A stretch of DNA of 64,000 nt from Paraburkholderia acidisoli (GTDB taxonomy: Bacteria; Pseudomonadota; Gammaproteobacteria; Burkholderiales; Burkholderiaceae), in assembly GCF_009789675.1 (NCBI RefSeq), contig NZ_CP046915.1, positions 744,001-808,000 of the forward strand, read 5' to 3'. The translations under genes and the position numbers were made by a program. Below, piece after piece: positions 53,787 through 62,412 of this stretch. The stretch's first letter is position 1, and each line of letters begins with the position of its first letter. The notes beneath the pieces were generated by a model, which worked only from the letters and a program-made list of their open reading frames with translations, was not told where the DNA came from and did not search any database.

Positions 53787-55297
53787 ATGCCTTTCTCGCC
53801 AGAACCGCGAAGGCCGTCGCGGGTGGCCTGTTCGTGAGCGCCTTTCTTGCGGCGTGCGCCGTGGGGCCGAACTACGAAAAGCCCGCCATGCCGATGACGT
53901 CGTTCCACAACGCGCAGCGCGTGGCCGAGCGGCAAACCGCGCTGCCGGCGCCGAGCCTGGACAACTGGTGGACCGGCTTCGACGATCCCGAGCTGGTCAA
54001 GGTGGTGCAGCGCGCGCTCGATCAGAACCTGGGCATTCAGGCGGCAATCGCCCGCGTGACGCAATCGCGGGCGGCGGCGCAAGCGGCGGGCGCGCAGTTG
54101 CTGCCCACGGTCGACGCCAATGCGTCGTACACGGCGGAGCATCAGAGCCAGCAGAGTCCGCTCGGCACGCTCGCGAGCGCGTTTCCCAACTACAGCCGCG
54201 ATCAGAAGGACTACGTGGCGGGCGCTTCGGCGAGTTGGGAGATCGACCTCGCGGGCGGCTTGCGCCGTGCGCACGCGCAGGCCACCGACGAAGAACAGGC
54301 CGCCGAGGCCGCGCAGATGGGCACGCGCGTCACGGTGGCCGCCGATGCCGCCGACGCCTACCTGCAGATTCGCGGCTTGCAGGCGCAACTGGCCGTGACC
54401 GCGGACCAGGTCGAAACCGACGCGCATCTGCTGCAACTCGTGCAGGCGCGCAAGCAGGCGGGCGCGGCCGACGAGCGCGAGGTCGCGCAAGCCGAGGCGC
54501 TGCTGCGCCATGCGCGCGCGAGCCAGCCGGATCTGCGCGTGGCGCTCGAAGCGCAACTGAACCGGCTCGACGTGCTGATGGGCGCGCAGCCCGGCACCTA
54601 CGCGGCCGAACTCGGCGCGCACGCGGGCGCGATTCCCGCGGTGCCCGCCATCGGCAGCGGCGATCAACCGCTCGACGTGCTGCGGCGCCGCCCCGACATC
54701 ATCGCGGCGGAGCGGCATCTCGCGGCGTCCAACGAAGCGATCGGCGTGGCCATCGCCGACTACTACCCGAAGATTTCGCTCGCGGGCGCGCTGGGCTTCG
54801 ACAGTATCAGCGGCAGTCACTTCCTGAGCGCGAAATCGTTCCAGCCGGTCGGGACCGGCGCGCTGCAATGGCGTCTGTTCGATTTCGGCAAGGTGGATGC
54901 CGAGGTCAAGAACGCGCGCGGGTCCTATGCCGAAGCGCTGGCGCAATACCGCGAGGCGGCGCTCAAGGCCACCGAAGACGTGGAGGACGCGTTCATGGCG
55001 CTCTCGCAAACGGAGCTGCGCGCCCAGGAACTCCAGCAGGAAGTGGCGGCGTTGACGAAGGCGCGCGAGCTCTCGGAGAAGGCGTATCGCGCGGGTTCGA
55101 TCACGCTGACCGACGTGCTCGACGCCGACCGGCAACAGCTCGACGCGCGCGACGCGCTCGACGCCACGCGCGCCGACGCGGCCCGGGCCGCCGTGCGGAC
55201 CTTCCGCGCGCTCGGCGGCGGCTGGGCGGCGCCGCAGCAGCAGGTCGCGCAGACCTCGCCGGTTTCCGGGGAACAGCTTCCCGGTTCCGCCCGGTAG
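53783..55297 (+). CDS. RND outer-membrane channel lipoprotein (NodT/OprM family)
   Basis: 504 residues. Lipobox at the N-terminus (SAFLAAC, acylated Cys ~25), two repeats of the OEP domain (~residues 60-260 and 285-480) with long helices and LRRRPDIIAAERHLAASN and YYPKISLAGALG, typical of OprM. Forms the trimeric tunnel through the outer membrane. ATG 53783 overlaps the pump stop. The last ~10 codons coincide with the start of the duplicated operator module. Confidence 0.94.
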   Translation: MNAFLARTAKAVAGGLFVSAFLAACAVGPNYEKPAMPMTSFHNAQRVAERQTALPAPSLDNWWTGFDDPELVKVVQRALDQNLGIQAAIARVTQSRAAAQAAGAQLLPTVDANASYTAEHQSQQSPLGTLASAFPNYSRDQKDYVAGASASWEIDLAGGLRRAHAQATDEEQAAEAAQMGTRVTVAADAADAYLQIRGLQAQLAVTADQVETDAHLLQLVQARKQAGAADEREVAQAEALLRHARASQPDLRVALEAQLNRLDVLMGAQPGTYAAELGAHAGAIPAVPAIGSGDQPLDVLRRRPDIIAAERHLAASNEAIGVAIADYYPKISLAGALGFDSISGSHFLSAKSFQPVGTGALQWRLFDFGKVDAEVKNARGSYAEALAQYREAALKATEDVEDAFMALSQTELRAQELQQEVAALTKARELSEKAYRAGSITLTDVLDADRQQLDARDALDATRADAARAAVRTFRALGGGWAAPQQQVAQTSPVSGEQLPGSAR

Positions 55298-55340
55298 TGC
55301 GAGGCCGGCGGCGCTTCTATAGTTTCGTCACGCAACTCAA
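55274..55340. promoter_or_regulatory. Operator module of the MFS gene (copy B)
   Basis: Ungapped 49/67 match to 49130-49196, best at both ends (CAGCTTCCCGGTT, and CTATAGTTTCGTCACGCAACTCAA with two changes). The core AGTTTCGTCACGCAACT is an imperfect 17-bp dyad. It begins inside the channel gene and ends 33 bp before the MFS ATG. Confidence 0.75.
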
Positions 55341-55373
55341 CTCGTTCATTGCCATTTTTCTGGAGCCGCCGAC

Positions 55374-56549
55374 ATGGATCGCCGCCTTCTCTCACTCTCT
55401 CTCGGCATGTTCGCGCTGGGCACGGACAGTTTCGTGTTCGCGGGCATCCTGCCGGAAATCGCGCACTCGTTTCACGTCGGCATCGGCGCGGCCGGTCAGC
55501 TGATCAGCGTGTATGCGCTGAGCTATGCGCTGCTCGGCCCGACGCTCGCCGCGCTCGCCGCCAATGTCGAACGCAAACGTCTCCTGCTGAGCGGCATTGG
55601 CCTGTTCGTGCTCGCCAATCTCGGCACCCTGGTCGCGCCGAATCTGGCTATCGCACTCGCCACGCGCGCGCTGGCGGGCCTCGGCGCCGCGATGTTCTCG
55701 CCCACGGCCAGCGGCACCGCCGCGGCACTCGTCGCGCCCGAACGCCGCGGCTACGCGCTTTCCATCATCGTGGCGGGGCTCACCACCGCCACCGCGCTCG
55801 GCTCGCCCATCGGCGCCGTGATCGGCGGTCTGGCGGGCTGGCACTGGACGCTCGTGCTGGTCGCCGCGCTCGGTGCGGCCGCGTTCGCGGGCATTCTCGC
55901 GTTCATGCCGCACGTGCCGCTGCCGCCCGCGATCTCGCTGCGCCAGCGCCTCTCGCCGCTCACGGATTCGCGCGTGGGGCTCACGCTCGCGACCACGGTG
56001 CTCGCGCAGGTCGGCACCTTCATCATCTTCAGCTACTTCTCCGTGGTGTTCGACCGCGCGACGGGGCACAACGCGCTGGTGCTGGGCGGCCTGCTGGTGT
56101 TGTGGGGTCTGGCGGGCACGTTCTCGAACCTGCTGACGGGCCGGGTGCTGGACCGCATCGGTTCGCACAAGGTCGTGATCATCAAGCTGAGCCTCGTGGC
56201 GCTCGTGCTCGTGACCTTGCCGCTCACGAGCGCGCACCTCTGGAGCGCGGCACTCGCGGTAACCCTCTGGGGCGCGTGTGCGTGGGGCGTGCTGGTGCCG
56301 CAGCAGTTCCGTCTCGCGAGTCTCAATCCGCCGATGACCGCCGTGCTGGTCGGCTTGAATACCTCGGCGACCTACGTGGGCGTCTCGATTGCCGGCACGC
56401 TCGGCGCGGCGATGATTCCTGTCGTCGGCAGTCACAACCTGGGGTATCTCTCCGCCATACCCGTCGTGATCGCGATCATGGTGTCGCAACTCGCGACGCG
56501 CCGCATCGCTGCGTTTGCACGAAGCGGCAAAAGCGCGCTAGCGGCCTGA
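55374..56549 (+). CDS. MFS exporter, DHA1 family (AraJ/Cmr-like)
   Basis: 391 residues, about 12 TM spans, starting MDRRLLSLSLGMFALGTDSFVFAGILPEIA, with the motif C-like SPIGAVIGGLAGWHWT typical of drug antiporters and TGRVLDRIGSHKVV between TM8 and TM9. Exports small drugs or metabolites. It lies 76 bp after the RND channel gene with its own operator copy, so it is probably coregulated with the pump yet has a separate promoter. Confidence 0.92.
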   Translation: MDRRLLSLSLGMFALGTDSFVFAGILPEIAHSFHVGIGAAGQLISVYALSYALLGPTLAALAANVERKRLLLSGIGLFVLANLGTLVAPNLAIALATRALAGLGAAMFSPTASGTAAALVAPERRGYALSIIVAGLTTATALGSPIGAVIGGLAGWHWTLVLVAALGAAAFAGILAFMPHVPLPPAISLRQRLSPLTDSRVGLTLATTVLAQVGTFIIFSYFSVVFDRATGHNALVLGGLLVLWGLAGTFSNLLTGRVLDRIGSHKVVIIKLSLVALVLVTLPLTSAHLWSAALAVTLWGACAWGVLVPQQFRLASLNPPMTAVLVGLNTSATYVGVSIAGTLGAAMIPVVGSHNLGYLSAIPVVIAIMVSQLATRRIAAFARSGKSALAA

Positions 56550-56609
56550 ATGGCGCCATCGCTTCGCATGCTCCCTTTCATCATTCGTTCCAGTTACGAG
56601 GAAACCGTC

Positions 56610-57434
56610 ATGTCCAACGTCAACGCATCGGCGAGCGCATTTCGCCAGTTGCACCACAACGCCACGCCGCTCCGTTTGCCGAACGCCTGGGACGCGGGCA
56701 GCGCGCGTCTGATCGAGGCGCAGGGCGCGCCCGCCATCGCCACCACCAGCGCGGGGTTCGCGTGGGCGCTGGGCTATCCCGACGGCCGCGTGCTGCCCGT
56801 GGAGGAGGTTGTCGCTTCGGTGCGGCGCATCGCGCGCGTGCTGAAGGTGCCGCTTTCCGTCGATGTCGAAAACGGTTATGCCGACGACCCGAAGCAGGTC
56901 GCGGAGCACGTGATGCGGCTCGTGGACCTCGGCATCGCCGGGATCAATATCGAAGACGGCCCCGACGAAGCCTCGCTGCTCGCCGCGAAGATCGAGGCGA
57001 TCAAGAACGCCGTGGCGAAAGCGGGCGCGGATCTCTTCGTCAACGCGCGCACCGACGTCTTTCTCGCGAGTCTCGTGGAGCCGGCGCGGCAGCCGCAGGA
57101 GGCGATCGCGCGCGGCAACGTGTATGCGCAGGCGGGAGCCGACGGCGTGTTCGTGCCCGCGCTGATGAATCCTTCGGATATCGAAACGATCGTGGCGGCC
57201 ACGCGGCTGCCGCTGAACGTCATGGCGCTGCCGGGTCTCGCCGATGCCGCCACGCTTGGGCAGCTCGGCGTGCGCCGGTTGAGCGCGGGCAGCGGGATCA
57301 CGCAGGTCGTGCTCGGCCGGGTCAAGGCGATGGCGCAGGACTTTCTCGCGAACGGCCGCTCCGGGACGCTCGCCGAGCAGCCGTTGCCGTACGCCGAAAT
57401 GCAGCGTTTGTTCGAGGTCACGGGCGCGGAGTGA
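56610..57434 (+). CDS. Isocitrate lyase/PEP mutase superfamily enzyme
   Basis: 274 residues from ATG 56610 with GAGGAAA upstream. TIM-barrel features: PNAWDAGSARLIEAQGAPAIATTSAG, metal site in VDVENGYADDP, INIEDG and NARTDVFL. It lacks the KKCGHL catalytic Cys segment of true isocitrate and methylisocitrate lyases, so it is of the carboxyphosphonoenolpyruvate mutase/oxaloacetase-like group that makes or breaks C-C or C-P bonds next to a 2-oxoacid. It lies 60 bp after the MFS gene; a shared transcript is likely. Substrate unknown. Confidence 0.88.
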   Translation: MSNVNASASAFRQLHHNATPLRLPNAWDAGSARLIEAQGAPAIATTSAGFAWALGYPDGRVLPVEEVVASVRRIARVLKVPLSVDVENGYADDPKQVAEHVMRLVDLGIAGINIEDGPDEASLLAAKIEAIKNAVAKAGADLFVNARTDVFLASLVEPARQPQEAIARGNVYAQAGADGVFVPALMNPSDIETIVAATRLPLNVMALPGLADAATLGQLGVRRLSAGSGITQVVLGRVKAMAQDFLANGRSGTLAEQPLPYAEMQRLFEVTGAE

Positions 57435-57515
57435 GCCCGAGGAGGGCTCGCGCTGGCGAGGCGTTGCACGATCATGGCCTGAACGTTGGCGCGGACTTCG
57501 GCCTGCGCGTGGGCC

Positions 57516-58430
57516 CTACGCGCCGCCCGCCGAAGCCCCGAACAACCGCGCCACCACCGAGCGCAGCCAGCGGTTGCCCGCCTCGTGGTGATAGCGCGCG
57601 TGCCAATGCTGTTTCACCGCGAAACCGTCCACCGGCAGCGGGCACGCATGCACGGCGAGGTCGCTGGCTTGCGCCAGGGTTTCGCCGATATGGCGCGGCA
57701 GCGTCGTGATCAGGTCGGTGGTCTGCACGATCGCGCCGAGCCCCAGAAAGCCGGGCAATTCGAGCGCGATGCGCCGCTCGATCCGCTCGCGCAGGAGCGC
57801 CTGTTCGAGCAGCGCCGTGCCGGTTCCCGCGGTAATCGCCACGTGCCCTTCGCTGCGGTACGCCTTGAGGCTCAAGCGCTTGCGTATGCGCGGATGATGC
57901 CGGTTCGCGAGACACACCCAGTCCTGCGCGTAAAGCTGCTGCTGATAGATGCCGCCGCTCAGCCACGGCACGTAGCCGATCGCGAGATCGGCCTCGCCCG
58001 ATTCGAGCGCGCGTTCCGTATTGCCGTCGATACGCGCGGCCTCGAGCCGCACGCCGGGCGCCTGCGCGCGCACATGGGCGAGCAGGCGCGGCAACAGCGT
58101 CACATGGCTCGCGTCGGTCATGCAGATGCGAAAGCGCCGCTGCGCCGTGGCCGGATCGAAGGCGATCTCCCAGGCCGCGAAGCGCCGCAGCGATTCGAGA
58201 ATTTCGCGGCACGGGCCGATCAGCGCATCGGCTTGCGGCGTGGGCGCCATGCCGCCCGGCGTGCGGATAAAGAGCGGATCGTGCAGATGCTCGCGCAGCC
58301 GCGCGAGCCAGATGCTGATGGTGGGCTGGCTCTGTTCGAGTTGCTCCGCCACGCGCGTGACGTTGCGCGTGTCGTAGAGCAGGTCGAACAGTTGCAGCAG
58401 CTTGAGGTCGGGCAGCTCGGTCGGGGTCAT
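57516..58430 (-). CDS. LysR-family regulator (NahR/NodD-like group)
   Basis: 304 residues. N-terminus DLKLLQLFDLLYDTRNVTRVAEQLEQSQPTISIWLARLREHLHDPLFIRTPGG is characteristic of the NodD/NahR/LinR branch, often responding to aromatic or plant compounds. Start 58430. Divergent from the five-gene CoA operon with a LysR box between, so it is the likely regulator of that operon. Confidence 0.92.
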   Translation of the reverse strand: MTPTELPDLKLLQLFDLLYDTRNVTRVAEQLEQSQPTISIWLARLREHLHDPLFIRTPGGMAPTPQADALIGPCREILESLRRFAAWEIAFDPATAQRRFRICMTDASHVTLLPRLLAHVRAQAPGVRLEAARIDGNTERALESGEADLAIGYVPWLSGGIYQQQLYAQDWVCLANRHHPRIRKRLSLKAYRSEGHVAITAGTGTALLEQALLRERIERRIALELPGFLGLGAIVQTTDLITTLPRHIGETLAQASDLAVHACPLPVDGFAVKQHWHARYHHEAGNRWLRSVVARLFGASAGGA

Positions 58431-58443
58431 CGTTCTTCGCCAT

Positions 58444-58460
58444 CATTGCGTGAGGCAATG
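58444..58460. promoter_or_regulatory. LysR-type operator of the CoA operon
   Basis: CATTGC-N5-GCAATG, a perfect dyad with T-N11-A core, with further CATTG copies at 58464 and 58474. It lies in the 104-bp spacer between LysR and the ketopantoate reductase-like gene. Confidence 0.6.
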
Positions 58461-58534
58461 ACGCCATTGTAACCATTGCATTGCGACATCGCGCGGCGGC
58501 TCTTATCGTGACGTCACACGTTAAGGAGACGCTC

Positions 58535-59494
58535 TTGAAAATTGCCATTCTGGGTGCCGGCGCGCTGGGCTGCGCGATCGGCGCGACACTCACCGAAGGC
58601 GGCCACGAGACCTGGTTGATCGACCGCTCGCCCGCGCATGTGGAGGCGATGCGAACGCAGGGCTTGCGCGTGGACGACGCGCGCGGTACGCGCCGGGTTC
58701 CGGTTCGCGCGACCACGGAGCCGGGCGAGGCGGGCGTGGCCGACGTCGTGATCGTGCTCGTCAAGTCGTTTCATACTGAGGCGGCCATGCGCGGCGCGCT
58801 GGCGCTGGCGGGCCCCGAAACCGTGGTGCTCTCGCTGCAAAACGGTCTCGGTCACGAAGACATTCTCGCGGATGTCGTGGGCCGCGAACGCGTGCTTGCG
58901 GGCAAGACCTACGTGGGCGGCGTGCTGCGCGGCGCGGGCCATATCGAGTCCGGCGTGGTGGGCAAGCCCACTATCGTCGGCGAACTGGACGGGCGCGTGA
59001 CGGAACGCGCGCGTCGGATCGCCGAAGCGTTCAGCGGCGCAGGCCTGGCCACGCAAGTGAGCGACAACATCGTCGGCACCATGTGGGACAAGCTGCTCGT
59101 GAACGTCGCCACGGGCGCGCTCACCGGCATTACCTCGTTGACCTACGGCCAGCTTTACGACGAACCGTTGCTCAAGGCCGCCTCGCTCGCGGCCGTGGCC
59201 GAAGCGATCGCCGCCGCCCAGGCCGCGGGCGTGACGCTCTCGATGACCGATCCCGAGCAGGCGTGGACGCTGGCGGCGCAAGGCCTGCCCGCCGCCTTCA
59301 AGACCTCGATGCTGCAAAGCCTCGAAAAAGGCTCCATCACCGAAATCGACTTCATCAACGGCTCGGTCGTGCGCTGGGGCGCGCGCCATGGCGTGCCCAC
59401 GCCGGTGAACGCGACGCTCGTGGCCTGCATCAAGGGTCTCGAACGCGCCATGGCCGATCGCGAGCGTCACGGGCGCAGCGAGGTGCGGGCATGA
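58535..59494 (+). CDS. Ketopantoate reductase (PanE/ApbA)-like 2-oxoacid reductase
   Basis: 319 residues from a TTG at 58535, set by AAGGAG at 6 nt and by the family start MKIAILGAGALGCAIGATL (NADPH loop). The catalytic Lys is in TMWDKLLVNVATGALT and the C-terminal domain has GSITEIDFINGSVVRWGARHGVPTPVN. Housekeeping PanE makes pantoate; as first gene of a CoA-ester operon this copy more likely reduces another branched 2-oxoacid. Stop overlaps the next start (ATGA). Confidence 0.88.
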   Translation: MKIAILGAGALGCAIGATLTEGGHETWLIDRSPAHVEAMRTQGLRVDDARGTRRVPVRATTEPGEAGVADVVIVLVKSFHTEAAMRGALALAGPETVVLSLQNGLGHEDILADVVGRERVLAGKTYVGGVLRGAGHIESGVVGKPTIVGELDGRVTERARRIAEAFSGAGLATQVSDNIVGTMWDKLLVNVATGALTGITSLTYGQLYDEPLLKAASLAAVAEAIAAAQAAGVTLSMTDPEQAWTLAAQGLPAAFKTSMLQSLEKGSITEIDFINGSVVRWGARHGVPTPVNATLVACIKGLERAMADRERHGRSEVRA

Positions 59495-59883
59495 GCGCGC
59501 CGCGCGCCTACCTCGAACACGTGGCCGTGTTCGTGCGCGACATCCACTGGCATATCCGCTTTTTCGAGCAGGTGTTCGGCATGACGATGCGCGAAGTGGA
59601 CGGCACGCCCGAAACGCCGCGCCAGTACTGGACGCTCGGCGGCATGCAGTTCATCCACCAGCCCGGGTTCGCGGGGCCGGAAGGGCGGCTGGGCCATCTC
59701 GGCATCATGTGCGAAGACGTCGAAGCGGCGCTCGCCGCCGCGCGCCGCCACGACGTGCAGCCCATGCCGCAAGGCGCGAACTGGCTGCGTTTGCCCGATG
59801 GCCTCGCCATCGAATTCATTCAGGCGAAACCGGCGCGCTGCGTGGCGCAGGCGCTCGCCATCGACCCGCGCGCGGAGGCATGA
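59491..59883 (+). CDS. VOC (glyoxalase) superfamily protein
   Basis: 130 residues, one pair of beta-alpha-beta-beta-beta units. Possible metal ligands are His10 (LEHVAVFVRD), His in GRLGHLGIMCED and Glu in GLAIEFIQ. Size fits a methylmalonyl-CoA epimerase-like enzyme or lactoylglutathione lyase-like isomerase; epimerisation of an acyl-CoA would suit the operon. ATG overlaps the previous stop, and the hydratase gene follows after 1 bp. Confidence 0.85.
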   Translation: MSAPRAYLEHVAVFVRDIHWHIRFFEQVFGMTMREVDGTPETPRQYWTLGGMQFIHQPGFAGPEGRLGHLGIMCEDVEAALAAARRHDVQPMPQGANWLRLPDGLAIEFIQAKPARCVAQALAIDPRAEA

Positions 59884-59884
59884 C

Positions 59885-60355
59885 ATGACGACCACCCCGA
59901 TCGTCGAGAAATACTGGGACGACGCGAGCGAAGGCGACGCCTGCGTGAGCCCGTCGTACACCGTCACGAAGGAGCGCATTCTCGCGTACGCGGATCTCAC
60001 GGGCGATCACACGCCCGTGCACGTGGACGAAGACTACGCGAACGCGAGCCACTTCGGCTGCCTCGTCGCGCATGGGCTGTTCGGCCTCTCCATTGCCGAC
60101 GGCCTGAAAACGCAGAGCGCGTACCGCTTTCTGCCGGGCATGTCGCTGGGCTGGAGCTGGGACTTCGTGCTGCCGATCAAGGTCAACGATGTGCTGCACG
60201 TGAAGTTTCGCGTGGGCGCGATGCGGGCGAGCCGGAGCCGTCCCGGCTGGGGCATCGTCGTGCTGCCTTCGGAACTCATCAACCAGCACGGTGAAGTGGT
60301 GCAGCGCGGCGAGCATCGCTTGATGGTGCCGCGCCGGCCGGGAGTCACGCCATGA
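59885..60355 (+). CDS. MaoC-like (R)-enoyl-CoA hydratase
   Basis: 156 residues, one hot-dog domain. Hydratase 2 motif TGDHTPVHVDEDYANASHFGCLVAHGLFGLSIADGL gives the catalytic Asp and His. Adds or removes water at an enoyl-CoA. Single-domain, unlike the double hot-dog protein at 3068-3946. ATGA overlap with the CoA transferase gene. Confidence 0.92.
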   Translation: MTTTPIVEKYWDDASEGDACVSPSYTVTKERILAYADLTGDHTPVHVDEDYANASHFGCLVAHGLFGLSIADGLKTQSAYRFLPGMSLGWSWDFVLPIKVNDVLHVKFRVGAMRASRSRPGWGIVVLPSELINQHGEVVQRGEHRLMVPRRPGVTP

Positions 60356-61566
60356 ACCAGGCTCGTCCACTCGAAGGCATGCGCGTTGTCGATTACAGCC
60401 ACTTTCTCGCGGGTCCGTATGTGGGCCGCTGTCTCGCGGCGCTCGGCGCGGAAGTGATCAAGGTCGAGCGGCCGGGCAGCGGCGACGCGGGGCGCCAGCA
60501 CGCGACCGTGCTCGATGCGCGCAGCAGCGGCTATTTCCTGCAGCTCAACATGGGCAAGCGCGGCGTGAGCGTCAACATGAAAGACCCGCGCGGCAAGGCG
60601 TTCATGGAGCGTCTGTGCGATTCGGCGGACGTGTTCGTGGAGAACTATCGTCCCGGTGCGCTCGACAAGCTCGGGCTCGGCTACGAGGCGCTCGCCGCGC
60701 GTAATCCGGGCCTCGTGTACTGCTCGATTTCCGCCTACGGGCACACGGGGCCGGACGCGCACCGCGCGGGTTTCGGCCTGATCGCCGAGGCGAAAAGCGG
60801 CATCATGCAGATGGTCGGCACGCCGGGCGAGCGGCCGCCGCTCCTGCGCATTTCGCTCGGCGACATGTACACGGGCATTCACGCGGTGGCGGCGATCAAC
60901 GCGGCGCTGCTCGGGCGCGTGAAAAGCGGGCGCGGCCAGCATATCGACATGGCGCTGTACGACACGCTGGTTTCGATGCACGAATACGCGGTGCAGTGCT
61001 ACACGCTCGCCGATGTGCTGCCCGAACAAACGGGCCACGACATGCCCGGCTCCACGTTGTATGGCGTGTTTCGAGCGACCGACGGCGATCTGGTGATCGC
61101 GGCGCAAGTGGACGATGCATGGAAACGCTTCGCCGCGCTGGTCGAAGCGCAGGGCGGGCCGCCGGGTTTCGGCGCCGACGCGCGTTTTCACGACAGCGTG
61201 GGGCGCAACACGTATCGGCGGGAGATTCTCGCGGTGGTCGAGCCGTGGGTGGCGGCACGCTCGGTAGCGCAGATTCTCGAATTGCTCGACGGCATCGACG
61301 TGCCCTGCGCGAAGGTGCAACGCATCGACGAAGTGCTCGCGGACCCGCAAATTCAGGCGCGCGGCATGATCGTCGAACAGGAGCATCCGCGTTACGGCAC
61401 GCTGCGCTTGCCGAACCTGCCGTTCCGCTTTTCCGCGTGCGACACGACGATACGCGAAGTCGCGCCCGATCTCGGCCAGCACAACGCCGAAGTCGCGCAG
61501 TCGCTCGGCTTCACGCCCGCCGAGATCGACGCGATGCAAACCGACGGCGTGCTGTTCGAACAGTGA
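60352..61566 (+). CDS. Family III (CaiB/BaiF-type) CoA transferase
   Basis: 404 residues. Start motif GMRVVDYSHFLAGPYVGRCLAALGAEVIKVERPG, catalytic Asp in ISLGDMYTGIHAVAAINAAL (near residue 169, the position known from formyl-CoA transferase), and SGRGQHIDMALYDTLVS. Activates a carboxylic acid to its CoA ester. It is a different lineage from the transferase at 679-1857. The next gene starts 7 bp later. Confidence 0.93.
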   Translation: MNQARPLEGMRVVDYSHFLAGPYVGRCLAALGAEVIKVERPGSGDAGRQHATVLDARSSGYFLQLNMGKRGVSVNMKDPRGKAFMERLCDSADVFVENYRPGALDKLGLGYEALAARNPGLVYCSISAYGHTGPDAHRAGFGLIAEAKSGIMQMVGTPGERPPLLRISLGDMYTGIHAVAAINAALLGRVKSGRGQHIDMALYDTLVSMHEYAVQCYTLADVLPEQTGHDMPGSTLYGVFRATDGDLVIAAQVDDAWKRFAALVEAQGGPPGFGADARFHDSVGRNTYRREILAVVEPWVAARSVAQILELLDGIDVPCAKVQRIDEVLADPQIQARGMIVEQEHPRYGTLRLPNLPFRFSACDTTIREVAPDLGQHNAEVAQSLGFTPAEIDAMQTDGVLFEQ

Positions 61567-61573
61567 GGAGACC

Positions 61574-62407
61574 ATGAGCGACACTTACGCCGTGATCGGC
61601 AATCCAGTCAGTCACACCAAATCGCCGCTGATTCATGGGCTGTTCGCCGAAGCCACGCGGCAGGCGCTGCGCTACACGGCGATCGAAGGGCCGCGCGAGC
61701 CCGCCGAGGCGTTCGCCGCGACCGTGCGCGAATTCATGGCGGCGGGCGGCAAGGGCATGAACATCACCGCACCGTTCAAGCTCGCCGCATTCGACATGGC
61801 CGACGAGCGCAGCGAGCGCGCCACGCTCGCGGGCGCGGCCAACGCGTTCCGGTTCGAAGGCGGCCGCATTCTCGCCGAGAACTTCGACGGCATCGGCCTG
61901 TTGCGCGACATCGAGGTGAATCTGCATGCCCCGCTCGCAGGCAAGCGCGTGCTGCTGCTCGGCGCGGGCGGCGCGGCGCGCGGCGCGTTGCTGCCGTTTC
62001 TGGGCGCGTGCCCCGCCGAACTCGTGATCGCGAATCGTCATGTCGACAAGGCGCAGAGGCTGGCGTCGCAAGTGGCTGCGCAGGGGCCGGTGCTGGCCTG
62101 CGCTTACGGCGAACTCGAGCGCCTGGGGCGCTTCGATCTGGTGGTGAACGCCACCTCCGCGAGCCTGACCGGCGACTTGCCGCCCGTGCCGCCGGGCGTG
62201 TTCAGTCCACAGGGCACGGCTTACGAACTGGCCTACGGCAAGCGCCTCACGCCGTTTCTGCGGCTCGCGCGCAATGCGGGCGTTGCCGGAGTCGCGGACG
62301 GCGTGGGCATGCTGGTGGAGCAGGCGGCTGAAGCCTTCGCATGGTGGCGCGGCGTGCGGCCGCAGACCCAGGGCGTGATCGACCGGCTGACCGTGCCGCT
62401 CGACTGA
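61574..62407 (+). CDS. Shikimate dehydrogenase-like oxidoreductase (AroE family)
   Basis: 277 residues. Substrate domain with YAVIGNPVSHTKSPLIHGLFA and NITAPFK (catalytic Lys ~69); nucleotide domain with LLGAGGAARGALLPFLG and NRHVDKAQRL; closing ADGVGMLVEQAAEAF. Differences from housekeeping AroE: NFDGIG instead of NTDG, GAANAF instead of GAVNT, and YELAYGK instead of YDMVY. Lys and Asp of the catalytic pair remain. As the last gene of a CoA operon it probably acts on quinate, shikimate or another hydroxy acid rather than in aromatic synthesis. Confidence 0.87.
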   Translation: MSDTYAVIGNPVSHTKSPLIHGLFAEATRQALRYTAIEGPREPAEAFAATVREFMAAGGKGMNITAPFKLAAFDMADERSERATLAGAANAFRFEGGRILAENFDGIGLLRDIEVNLHAPLAGKRVLLLGAGGAARGALLPFLGACPAELVIANRHVDKAQRLASQVAAQGPVLACAYGELERLGRFDLVVNATSASLTGDLPPVPPGVFSPQGTAYELAYGKRLTPFLRLARNAGVAGVADGVGMLVEQAAEAFAWWRGVRPQTQGVIDRLTVPLD

Positions 62408-62412
62408 GCGCG

